54,693 nucleotides of DNA. Origin: Nemertoderma westbladi. Its lineage: Eukaryota; Xenacoelomorpha; Nemertodermatida; Nemertodermatidae. The position numbers and the translations under genes were made by a program. Of the stretch, positions 31,903-42,700 are shown piece by piece (position 1 is the stretch's first letter; every line of letters begins with the position of its first letter). The stretch is from NCBI GenBank assembly GCA_032718475.1, contig JAUCBJ010008250.1, forward strand, positions 1-54,693, in the 5' to 3' direction. A model generated the notes under the pieces. The model did no database searches, had not been told where the DNA came from, and saw only the letters and a list, made by a program, of their open reading frames with translations.

Positions 31903-32424
31903 GGGGCGAGCCACGAAGTTGGCGGAGCCTTAGCGAATTGACACTGTTAGGGGGTGGGTCAATTTATGCAAATAGTTGTCGTCGTCGTCGTTGTCGTCGT
32001 CGTCGTCGTTGTCGTCGTCGTTACGATTTTGACATGCTAATAACTTTGTCGGATTTAAAGCTGCCAAGTTGAAAATTTGTAGGTATCAATATGAGCAAAA
32101 GTTGAGATTTTTGAGAGACTTTCAGACACCATCAGTGCAATGGTCTCCCGCTAGAGGGCCACATGTCTAAACATTAAATGCCCTCCCATTTCTTTGCTTT
32201 TAATCCGTTTAAGCTGAAACTTGGCAGATATGTATTAGACCATTAGCTGTGACTTTCAAAGGAGGCGAATCCATCTGCGGTTCTCCAGTCTGCCGCTAGA
32301 GGGCCAAAGGTCTGAAAGTGAAAACAACTAACGACGACAACTATTTGCATAAATTGACCCACCCCCTAACAGTGTCAATTCGCTAAGGCTTCGCCAACTT
32401 CGTGCTGCGCGAAGTCCCCACTTC
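31903..32424. mobile_element. 522-bp inverted-repeat element, copy-2 specific
   Basis: The ends carry inverted repeats of about 75 bp that include cacgaagttggcg, agccttagcgaattgac, gggggtgggtcaatt and tgcaaatagttgtcgtcg. A 'gtgt' occurs on each side (31899-31902 and 32425-32428), probably a 4-bp target duplication. Copy 1 (near 9814) reads straight through, confirming insertion. The interior has a gtc/gtt triplet run (31977-32022) and two copies of 'ccgctagagggcca' about 125 bp apart. No transposase is encoded. Confidence 0.75.
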
Positions 32425-32539
32425 GTGTATTATTATTGTTCTCCATTGTTGCTCGTTGTGGCTCAAATTTTTAATTTTTTTCAAATTTGGACCTAATTAG
32501 CCTAATTTATTCAAAATAAATTAAATCACTAATTCTTCC

Positions 32540-33507
32540 TTAATATTACAGTATTAAAATTTATTTTAAATCTGGGCTGCAAAACGTGTAGAAGAGTCGG
32601 TCTAATACAAAACATCCGTACAGACAAAAATTGACAACTTGTTTCGTTGTCATTTTAGCTGCGATTTTTCAAATTAGTGGCTCATAATTTTCAAAATTTG
32701 TTAAAACACACCCAAATTTGGAACATACTTTGTTATAAAACAAGTTTACTTCAAAAATTTGAAACATTCTTTGTAGTGTATCTGCAACACATCCCAAATA
32801 ACGTACAGTATGTGCAAAAAATGAGAATATTTCAACCATCACCTGGTGGAACCTTATCATTTTTGGTGCTAAAAAAATGAAGCTGAGTAAATCGATCTAA
32901 AGTTTTCAGGAACAATTTAAGTGATAAGTTGGTTTTAATCTGCCATAACTTTTGCTTTTATTAAATCGCACAGCATCTTTAATACAAATTTAAAGGCCCT
33001 GCAAGACTTTGTTGCCACAGTAATGTAAAATATAAATAATTAATGTGAAATAAAACAGTTACGGCCCCCACTGCAAGAGGGACAGTGGCTGTCCTTTAGT
33101 CCTCCAACCAGGGCCTAACACAATAACAATAACTGAAATAGTGAAAAATTGAAGCTGAATTGAATTTGGGTAAAGCAATAGGGTCCCGGACCTAATGTCT
33201 CGGTACATGCCGTATTTTACATTAATAGCACAGAAAGCATCACGTAACGACATAGAGACTTCATTCAGAGAATTTATTGAAATAAATGTAGAAAAAAATA
33301 CTTATAAAATACTGCAATTATAGCATGTAAATAAATAAATATTTTATTTAATTATATTTAAGAATCTGAATGGCTTGGCACCGCACATCTCATCGTAATT
33401 ACTAATGCTCTCTCCCATACATGATGGATCGATAAGAGGTGGAGTTTTAATATTACAGTATTATAATTTATTTTAAATCTGGGGTACAAAACGTGTAGAA
33501 GAGTCGG
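32540..33507. other. 846-bp insertion bounded by 61-bp direct repeats
   Basis: The 61-bp sequence starting 'ttaatattacagtatta' occurs at 32540-32600 and 33447-33507 in copy 2, but once in copy 1 (near 9931). The 846 bp between (32601-33446) are absent from copy 1. They are AT-rich; the short ORFs on both strands have no recognisable homology. A 61-bp target duplication is too long for ordinary transposition, so repair-associated insertion or template switching is likely. Confidence 0.6.
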
Positions 33508-34157
33508 AATATTCTAGAATTCGATGATATTATCCAATTGAACAAATGAAAAAAATTAAAAATTATTATTCTCTAAAAATTATTCTGAAATATACAATTA
33601 AATAAGAATTAAGTAAGCAGGACCAAACAGTAAATTTAATTTCTACAATTTCTTTCAAATAGCCCATACGGGATTTACTCAATCTGCTTATGTAGATTGG
33701 AATCATTTAATTTTTAGGTTTTCCCTGCTGACTCTCGATGACCACTGACTGACAGGTGTTTTATAAGAATTGGACTTATCGATATCAATAATGGATATAG
33801 TTTTATTGGATAAGTCCCAGGAGATGTGAGACGGACAACCTAGTTTCGGGTCAAAGAAACAAAAAAGTTGGTGGGATTTACAATATTTTATTATATTAAT
33901 TATTATTTAATCCGTTGTTTCTGTTGACTATTTATATCACATTAAATAATCTTTTTAGATCCATAAAGATATAAACAGTCCGACGAAAGCTACATTATTG
34001 CCATAGTAAATCACATATCAGTATACAATAGTTTACTGCGAAATATTTTTATAGGGGTGGTAAATACCACCACCACTACCATCCCCTTTGGTACGCCCTT
34101 GCTACATTGTTTTAGGAAGGTGAGTTAGACACACACCCTGTGTTATAGTAGACTTAC

Positions 34158-34316
34158 TGGCGCAGAGACCGTCCGCAGTCCCTCGGTAACCATGGATACA
34201 ATGACAATCCTCTTTCTCTATTATTCGTTTCTCGAATTCCTTGAATTCAACGGATTCTTTATCAATATCGGGTTCGCCACAGAAACAGTTTGGGTTACCA
34301 TAGTTACATTCAACAC
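34158..34316 (-). CDS. EGF-like exon, phase 1-1
   Basis: A 159-bp exon bounded on the minus strand by an acceptor (atatattag) and a strong donor (GTAAGT). It is open in one frame, with cysteines in ECNYG, NCFCG, DCHCIHGYRG and LCA. The C-x-C...GY..G ending is the standard EGF-like signature. Phase 1 at both ends is the usual form for mobile extracellular-module exons. A charged insert (about residues 18-36) lengthens the loop between cysteines. It is part of a minus-strand extracellular multi-domain gene with the exon at 35987-36106; the other exons are not identified. Confidence 0.6.
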
Positions 34317-34329
34317 CTAATATATAATA

Positions 34330-35050
34330 TATTTTATTGTTAAAATTTACATTATTTACCGCTCGGTCAATGGGCTAGCGGTAAATAAGATTTGCATTAT
34401 TTACCGATCAGTCAATGGGCTAGCGGTAAATAAAATTTGCATTATTTACCAGGTAAATGAAGAAGTCAACTTTGCACTGTAATAAATACTATTCTGTGGC
34501 ATTTTATTTATTTAACATGTTTAACATGTAACATTAACATGTATATTATTTAACCCAAACCCCCACATACGTTATGTGAACGCGCCTTAATCTTCAAATA
34601 AATAATATGTTGCAGAATATTGTGTATTTATTAAATATAATAAATGGCCTGCCCTGCAGGCTGTAACGAATGCAAATACCTGCACTTTTTGAAGGCCCAT
34701 ATCTCAGATATTTCTCAACGACATTAACAGTTATTTACAAATTTGTAATCCTTTCAACGACACCTTTCAATTGGTATCAACAAATCACAATAAGGACGAA
34801 CAATAATTGCGGTGTGTAATTACTTATTGAACAATAGTATCTTTTAATAATTATGATAATAAGTATGATTATAACAATAAAATAACATATTGTCCGGTTA
34901 ATAAAACAATTATTAACTTTTTCGTCCTTCGAACTGACTTATTTACCTCCCTCGCTGCGCTCGGTCGGTAATTAACAGTTCTCGGGACGAACATTAAGTA
35001 AAGCATATTTTATTTACCGTACAATAAATAGTTATATTTATATATTTATG
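34330..35050. repeat. AT-rich intron with 48-bp tandem repeat
   Basis: 'gtcaatgggctagcggtaaata' type units occur twice at 34360-34435, with 'catttaccg' palindromic flanks. The rest is noncoding intron between the EGF-like exons, apart from the LINE fragment that follows. Confidence 0.4.
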
Positions 35051-35055
35051 TAAAA

Positions 35056-35920
35056 TCAATAACAAATACACCAAACAATGTATGTAGGTAATTTTTTTAG
35101 CTTTCCATGTGTTGGTTGCCAGAGAAGTATATCTAGTATAACCTCGTCTTTACTTCTCCAGCAGTGCCCACTGAATCTTAATCTGCGTTCACGGAGGGTG
35201 GTTGATACAGGTGGTATTGTACCATAAAGCTCGGCGTTTGTCATGTGTTGTATCCAGCTGATGTTTAGGGCTGCCCTTAGTAGTCTTTTGTTGCAACCAT
35301 CAATTCGTTGTTCAAGTAATTTAGTCAGTGTCCAGGTCTCACCCCCGTATAAAAATACACTTTCCACTGTGGCTCGAAAGAACTTAGTCTTCAGGTGCCT
35401 GGAGAGATCTGATTTCCAGATGGTATCCATTTTTGATAGAGCTACCCAAGCCTTTGCTTTCCTAACTTCTATGTCCTTTTTGCTACTCTCTATCCATGAT
35501 CCAAGGTACTGGAAGTCATCGACCTTCCTTAGTTGATTATTATCAATGGTTGTCAAGTTTCCATCAATATTAAAGAATGGTCATGAATTCGGTCTTGGTA
35601 GCATTTATATGCAATCCAACCTCCTCAGCAGCCCTCTCCACTTTATTCAGTAGAAACTGTGCATCTGCTGGCGTATTAGAGAGCAGGGCGATGTCATCCG
35701 CAAAGTCTGTGTCTGTGACTGTAGTTGCCGGATATTTACTACTTCTGCGTTCTTGAAGTGTGAATCCCAGATCTTCTCCCTTTATGGCCGTCCTCATTGT
35801 GTAATCCAGTACAATTATAAATAGTAATGGTGCTAATGTATCACCTTGCAGTACGCCAGCCAGGATTGAGAATGACTCTCACCATCTGGTGAGAGAACCT
35901 GAGCATCTGTGTCACAATAT
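35056..35920 (-). pseudogene. C-terminal half of a LINE reverse transcriptase in EGF-gene intron
   Basis: Reading leftward from about 35920: AGVLQGDTLAPLLF (motif B, glycine intact), DTDFADD (motif C), GLHINATKTEFM (motif D), then after a frame change near 35565 the tail with VDDFQYLGSW, YGGETWTL and RRLRFSGHC. The frame ends near 35056. It is 5'-truncated and frameshifted. It resembles the LINE of the duplicated segments (the YLGSW string is shared) but belongs to a different subfamily. It sits in the intron between the two EGF-like exons, same strand. Confidence 0.7.
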
Positions 35921-35986
35921 AATAATCTAATGCCAGCCACAATTACAATAAATACAAACCAATAGGTTAGGATTTGGGATACTAAC

Positions 35987-36106
35987 GCTCACAGATTGGT
36001 TGGCTTGCGCTCAATGGATTCGCGACGGCGTAACCACCGAGACATTTACAAGACGATCCGATACATTGTTTGATACAGTTACCCTCAGCATTGCGGGCGC
36101 ACCGTT
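35987..36106 (-). CDS. EGF-like exon, phase 1-1 (second)
   Basis: A 120-bp exon on the minus strand, between the acceptor tgttctag and the donor GTTAGT, phase 1 at both ends. It encodes six cysteines in RCARN, NCIKQC, SCKCLGGYAV and ICE, the typical EGF-like pattern. It is compatible in phase with the exon at 34158-34316, 1.67 kb downstream on the same strand. Likely one extracellular protein. Its upstream exons would lie beyond the minisatellite and the BEL element, if still present. Confidence 0.6.
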
Positions 36107-36154
36107 CTAGAACAAAGAAATGAGTCATTAGGGCTACAGTAACCTAATTTGTAC

Positions 36155-37057
36155 AGGTGTACAACCAGTAGCCCAACCTGTACACCTAGTAACCCAACCT
36201 ATACACCCAGTAACCCAACCAATACACCCAGTAACCCAACCTGTACACCCAGTAACCCAGCCTATACACCCAGTAACCCAACCAATACACCCAGTAACCC
36301 AACCTGTACACCCAGTAACCCTGGATATACACCCAGTAACCCAACTTGTACACCCAGTAACCCAACCTATACACCCAGTAACCCAACCTTTACACCCAGT
36401 AACCCAACTTATACACCCAGTAACCCAACCTATACACCCAGTAACCCAACCTATACACCCAGTAACCCAACCTGTACACGCAGTAACCTATACACCTAGT
36501 AACCCAACCTATACACCCAGTAACCCAACCTATACACCCAGTAACCCAACATATACACCCAGTAACCCATCCTGTACACCCAGCAACCTATACACCTAGT
36601 AACCCAACCTATACACCCAGTAACCCAACCTATACACCCAGTAACCCAACCAATACACCCAGCAACCCAACCTGTACACCCAGTAACCCAGCCTATACAC
36701 CCAGTAACCCAACCAATACACCCAGTAACCCAACCTGTACACCCAGTAACCCAGCCTATACACCCAGTAACCCAACTTGTACACCCAGTAACCCAACCTA
36801 TACACCCAGTAACCCAACCTATACACCCAGTAACCCAACTTATACACCCAGTAACCCAACCTATACACCCAGTAACCCAACCTATACACCCAGTAACCCA
36901 ACCTGTGCACCCAGCAACCTATACACCTAGTAACCCAACCTATACACCCAGTAACCCAACCTATACACCCAGTAACCCAACCTATACGTATACACCCAGT
37001 AACCCAACCTGTACACCCAGCAACCTATACACCTAGTAACCCAACCAATACACCTAG
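36155..37057. repeat. 21-bp minisatellite, about 42 units
   Basis: Units built on 'cacccagtaacccaaccta' plus two bases fill about 900 bp. A shorter variant containing 'cagcaacctatacacctag' or 'cgcagtaacctatacacctag' recurs near 36480, 36580, 36905 and 37020, giving a higher-order pattern. As 21 is a multiple of three, the array is open in both strands (YTPSNPT; YWVYRLG), which is not evidence of a gene. The right end abuts the BEL LTR exactly. Confidence 0.85.
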
Positions 37058-37595
37058 TGTGACGGGATCATCCGGAGATGAACCCGATTTATCCTGTTTT
37101 AGTTCACGCGTCCCCGCCGTGTGAAAGAGTGTAAGTTGAGGTTACTGTTGTTCGTTATATTGTGATCTTGAGACGTGATATAGATATAGATATAGATTGA
37201 TGTTATACACTGACGTTCACAGGTTGACGGGATGACGGTAACTAAAATCCCGGTACTTCCCTAATTGTAACTTACTGTACCACCAGTAACACTGAGATAA
37301 CTGAGGTAATATGATTACTGCTTACTGGTTATATCGCACGGTGGCCTTATTGCTACTCAATCGGTGCCAGCCCCCCTCTGATTGGTTGCTACCCTTGTTG
37401 GCGCCCTTTGAGGTGTTCCCGTTCACCCCAGCTATTCTCTCCCTTGTCAGGATACTAACCCCTGACCCTTATTGTGTGCTTCTCCTTCCCATTCTGTTGG
37501 GGAGACACGAGTTGGTTTGGGACCTAATCTCGTGTCCCCCAATATTGCTTATTGGCTTAACTTTGTGGAGTATTGGCGGGATTGATTCGCTAACA
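37058..37595 (-). repeat. BEL/Pao 3' LTR
   Basis: 538 bp, TG...CA ends, directly repeated at 48559-49096. On the sense strand it begins TGTTAGCGAATCAATCC and ends with ...CCCGTCACA. It lies at the right edge of the 21-bp minisatellite. The open frame at 37311-37622 is within the LTR and is not a gene. Confidence 0.9.
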
Positions 37596-37607
37596 CTCCC
37601 CCCCATG
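37596..37607 (-). other. Polypurine tract of the BEL/Pao element
   Basis: On the sense strand ATGGGGGGGAG immediately precedes the 3' LTR, the expected place and composition for the plus-strand primer of reverse transcription. Confidence 0.75.
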
Positions 37608-39751
37608 CCATCTTCCCGGTGAAGATAGCATCAAACCATAAAGTGCGTTACAATCCCGCTGGATCCCGATCTAGCATCGGGTGTGGGGTGGAAATCTTTT
37701 CTTTTGGAGTCGGCTTTCCAGGCCGCTCCCTCTGGGTATGATAACGCTACCCTTTTACGCCTGGCGTCCGCGCCGGGCCAATCGCGCTCTCCTCTCACAC
37801 GATTTTTGTTTCCCCAACACTTTCGCCCTTAACTCTCACTCACTCTCGGACTTCTCTGTCCCTTACTCAGCCTCTTACTCTTTCCCCACTCCAGGATTGC
37901 ATCCGCACCCTCTCCACACTATCTGACTCTCTTCTCAACCCCTCACTGACTACCTCATCTACTCTGACGAATGTCACCTCCCCTCCCGTGCCGTCGCACT
38001 CAAGAAGTGTGAAGTCGTCTCATGTCTCGTCCATAGTCCCATAGTCAAGTTAGCCCCCCCCATTCCCAGTAGCTAGTTGAGAAAGGTTGTAAGGTTGTAC
38101 GACTATAGTACTTACTCCAAACGTATGTATTTGTTACTAATTACTACGTACGTACATACAAATTGCATTTATGTGATTATTTGCATTAATTAAATTTGTA
38201 CTTAATAGTTCGTACGTTCCGCGCGGCGCCTTCCAGGCGTACCACGTGCTAGTCCCAGTTCGTCTTTCGTCCCAAGCGATCTCCGCGGTCTATGGAGTCG
38301 CTGGTAGGCGAACTTCTCTACGTTACTCTCTCTATTTACATCGATCTCTCCGCCCCTCTCGGGCATTGTCTCCCCGAATGCTATCCGTGGTGCCGTCCCC
38401 GGTTGCTCGCCCAACCTGATGGTGCTCCCCGCGAAATCCATCGCCGGCTCCTCGTGCACCCAGGTCCGCTTGCCGGATCTGTTCCAGAAGGCCCTCGCCC
38501 CACTGGCCGTCACCACCCTTCCGCCAACCCAGTCCTTTCCCTAGAGACTCCCCCGAACTCCCTTACGAAGCCCAATGAAGTTCATCTAAGGGTGCTTGTT
38601 CCTTGAAGCCGTAACTCTGCGCCCTAGCTTCCTCCTCCCTCTCCTCTGCTTCTCTCCTCTCTCATCTAGTTTGCCTGCCATCTCGAACTCTGCCCGATCG
38701 CTCACCCGTAGGTGGTGCCTTGCCAAGGCGCAAACGTGATGAGTGATGGGCTTAGATGGTTTAAGTTCTGTTCGATGGCCTATCTCTTCCTGAATTTTCG
38801 AGTTATTGCCTATTCTTACTACTCTTACCATTTTGTTTACCAATTTGGTCCCCTTCTTAGCCCTATTCTTATCCTAATTTATCTTAATTTCAATCCTACT
38901 ACCTTACTGTTTCCTATTACTTATGGATTATTCTATTCCCTAATCCATATTCTGGTCTACTCTGTGGGCCCATGCAGTACAGCAGTATGCCTCGTGTGGC
39001 CACACGATTTATCCAACTGTACTCATATGCCCCCCCCTAACTGCTAACTAGTATCTATATCTATATCCCTACTTCTAACTCTTAAGCTAATTAGCGGTAC
39101 TACGTACCCTTAACTAATTAACCAACTAACTCTTACTCTCTAGTTAGTCAGCGGTACTATGTACCCTTAACCAACTAACTACTCCAGCTAACTAGCGGGC
39201 GGACCCTTAACTAATTAACTAACTATCCTAACTCTTACTTTCTAGTTAGTCAGCGGTACTATGTACCCTTAACCAACTAACTACTCCAGCTAACTAGCGG
39301 GCGGACCCTTAACTAATTAACTAACTACCCCTCACTCTCTAGCAAGTTAGCGGTACTACGTACCCTCAACTAACTAACTACTCCGGCTAACTAGCGGACG
39401 TACCCTTAACTAATTAACTCACTATCCTAACTCTTACTTTCTAGTTAGTCAGCGGTACTATGTACCCTTAACCAACTAACTACTCCAGCTAACTAGCGGG
39501 CGGACCCTTAACTAATTAACTAACTAATCCTTACTCTTACTCTCTAGCTAGCCAGCGGTACTACGTACCCTTAACCAACTAACTACTCCAGCTAACTAGC
39601 GGACAGACCCTTTAACTAATTAACTAACTGACTCTTTTTTTATTATTTTTATTATTTGTGTGGGAAGGGCGTCTAGCCCTCAATCCCACCCCCCTCAGTC
39701 CAAAATGGACGACGAAAAACTCACACAAACTCACTCCCACTGCTTTTAGGT
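37608..39751 (-). repeat. Long 3' region of the BEL element with 100-bp tandem repeats
   Basis: Between the polyprotein stop and the purine tract lie 2.1 kb. From about 39095 to 39640, five to six units of about 100 bp repeat, built on 'ctaactagcgggcgg', 'gcggtactatgtaccc' and 'accaactaactactcc'. The rest holds only short minus-strand ORFs (38516-38202, 104 residues; 38843-38586, 85 residues, basic) with no recognisable similarity. I see no envelope-like frame with signal and membrane segments. Confidence 0.6.
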
Positions 39752-42700
39752 TTAAGGTGCTCCCTCCAAAAGACAACATTTGCCTACAGCTCTTCTGTAG
39801 GTCTTCCTGTCTTTCGCACCTATCTTCCCACCTATCCGCACCTCTACCGATCGGACTCTTCCGTCCTTATCGGTGTATGTGCCTACTACCCTCGCCAACC
39901 GCCACTGGTTGTTGATGATTGTATCATCCGTAACGATCACGAGATCTCCCTCTCTTAACTCCCTGTTAGGTTTCCTCCACTTGCTTCTTTTGTGGAGTGT
40001 GGGTAGGTATTCCTCTACCCACCTTCTCCAATACTCTGCGCTTATTGCTTTAGCGACTTTCCAGCTTTGCCGGGAGTGTATGTCGTCTGGGTCTACACCC
40101 CGCATGTCGATTGTCACTGGCCTTTCCATTAGAAAATGGCTTGGCGTAAGCACTTCTAGTGACTCTGGGTCATCATTCTCCGGATATAGCGGTCTGCTAT
40201 TAATGATGCCCTCGCACTTTGCAAGTACCGTTCTCAAAATGTCCTCTGTGACCATATGGGTGTTCATCAACTTCGTCATGAGACGCTTCGAACTCCCCAC
40301 CAGTCTCTCGACGCATCCTAGTGTATGTGGTGCATACGGCGTCCTTCTCTCCCATTTAACTTGGCGTCGCCTCATGGCTGCCTTGACCTCCTCCCCTTCC
40401 AAGATGTCCAAGGCCTCTGCCATCTCGTTCTCTGCGCCCACAAAGTTGGTTCCACTGTCGGAGTACATGACTTCGATCGTTCCCCCTTTGCGGTCTCTGA
40501 ACCTCTCCAGCGCGTTTATGAACGCTGATGATGATGCGTCTTGGGCGAGTTCTATCCCTACCGCCCTTGTGTTATTACATACAAAGATGATACCGTAGCG
40601 TTTCTCCGTGTGTCGCATCACCTTGATCTTTATCGGCCCGAACATGTCCACACCGCAATGCGTAAATGGCGGGTCGTGCTGTCTTACTCTACTCGCTGGT
40701 AGTGGCGCCATCTCCTGTATGGCTCTCTCCTTCTTCGCTCGCCTGCAAGTTTGGCACTGCCCCACTACCGCTTTCACTTTCTTCCGTAGTTGTTTGACCC
40801 AGTAGGTCCTTCTTATTTCTGCGAGGGTTCGGTTGGTGCCCCCGTGCAATATCGACTTGTGGGAGTCCCAGATTATCTGGTGGACTATGGGCGATCCTGT
40901 TGGAATGATGATGGGTTTCGGTGGCACCACAATGCTATTGCTGTATCCCACCCTAGAGTTCATTACTAGGATACCCTCATCGTTCAGTTGTGGTGACAGC
41001 GTGATCAACTCGCTGTCTCGTCGAAGATGCTGTTTCTTACTGACGCGCTCCACTTCGTCGCCATAGTTCTTTCGTTGTTCGTAGCGGATGACTGCTCTCG
41101 CCGCTCCTTCCAGATCTATGGTCGTCCTGATTTTCTTCCTATCGCCGACTCCCGCTAGGAAATTCCCGAAGGCTCTCCAGTACGCCACTAGTTTCTTGGT
41201 CTTGTACCAACTAGAGCTGTAGCTGAGGAGTTTATCCGTTGGGTTATCGCACACTTCCACTGATTTGGGTCGCACGTCCCTTATCTCCCTCACCATCTGG
41301 GAGTATATCTCTTCTCCCTCTGAATCTCCCTCTTCTCCTTCCGATATTACTTCTCCTGAGCCCGGGTCCACCTTTCTCATCGGCGGCCAGGCCTCCTTGT
41401 CGCTCAGAAACTGTGGCCCATGTTGCCACAACACTTCCTTCTTCGAGAAAGTGTGGCGTGCCACGCCCCTCGATAATAAGTCCGCAGGGTTCTCGTCCGT
41501 AGGGCAGTAGTGCCACCTTTCTAGCTCTGTCTTTGCTCTTATTTCGTCCACTCTATTCGCGATGAATATAGGGTATCGTGTTTTCTCGTTATGCAGCCAA
41601 CCGAGCACTACCATGGAGTCCGTCCAGTAGTGTGTCTCCACTATGTTGGGAATAGCGTCCATTATGTAGGCTGTGGCTCTCACTCCTAATCTCGCCGCTG
41701 TCAACTCTAGTTTGGGAACTGACGCTGAATCTGGTGGCGTTGACTTCGCCTTGCTGAAGGCAAGTCTGGGTTTGTGAGACCCTTCTCGTTGTACTAAGTA
41801 AAGTGCCGCTCCGTATGCCTCTAGCGATGCATCGGAGAACATATGCAGATCCAGGTTCGTCATGTCCCCGTCTGGGAAATACACTCTAGGCATGTTGTAT
41901 GTTCCCATATCTTCAAGACCCTCCGTCCACTTGCACCATTGTTTCTTAATTTCCTCTGGCACCTCTTTGTCCCACTCGTCTTTTAGCTTGTATACTCTCT
42001 TGAGTATTTGTTTCCCCGTCACTAGTAGTGGGGATGCTAGGCCTAGGGGATCGTATATTCTTGCTATGTATGACACATAGCCTCTCTTTGTGTGGATGTT
42101 CGCGCCCTCCTGGCTTAGTTGGTACCTTAATTCGTCTGTCTCTTTGTTCCACACGATTCCCAGTGCCTTTTGTTGGGACTCCGTTCTCTTACTCGCCATG
42201 TCCTGCCCCTTTGCTGTCGTGGGATTATCCATGGTCGATTGTGGTTTCTCGTCCTCTATCGCTTTGATAAATTCCTGCGAACTGGACTGGAATTTGGTCA
42301 GGTTAAAGCCGGATCCTCTTAGGATGTCGCGAACCTCGCGCCCCGTATCCAGTATCTCTTTAACCGTATTCCCCGACTCCATTCCGTCGTCTACGTAGAA
42401 GCCGCGTCGAATCATGTCGACGGCCCTACCGCTGTATTTATCCTCTTTCCCTTTTACCGTGTCTCTTACCGCCATAGTCGTTGTGAAGGAAGACGACTTG
42501 GCGCCCATGTTCTGCACTATCATTTTGTACATTGGTATGGTTGACGGTTCTTCTTCCCCGTTGTACCATAAGAAACGTTGACTATCGCTGTCGTCTTTCG
42601 TAACACGGACTTGGTTGAACATGCCCTCTATATCACAAGTGAAGGCGTGTTTCCCGTTCCTGAATCTTAATAGGACCTCGATCCCTGAGTTGTAGATATT

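Larger units (their letters stand above)
26525..34048 (+). repeat. Segmental duplication, copy 2
   Basis: Collinear with 2505-10530 in direct orientation. This copy keeps the exons downstream of FReD exon 1. It lacks the 1,210-bp element and the 9272-9620 segment of copy 1, and carries its own SINE, a 31-bp minisatellite, a 522-bp inverted-repeat element and an 846-bp insertion. Homology ends near 34048 after 'gcgaaatatt', the point that in copy 1 lies just inside the Ly6 stop codon. Confidence 0.8.

Noticed and set aside
36155-37057. Proline-rich TPSNPT protein or WVYRLGY protein
   Set aside because: The ORFs exist only because the repeat unit is 21 bp; both strands are open and neither has a start context or flanking coding sequence.
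36155-37057. CRISPR-like array
   Set aside because: Units are contiguous with no unique spacers, and the DNA is clearly eukaryotic.
38202-38843. Envelope-like ORF in the BEL element
   Set aside because: Two short basic ORFs only; no signal peptide, membrane segment or cysteine pattern.
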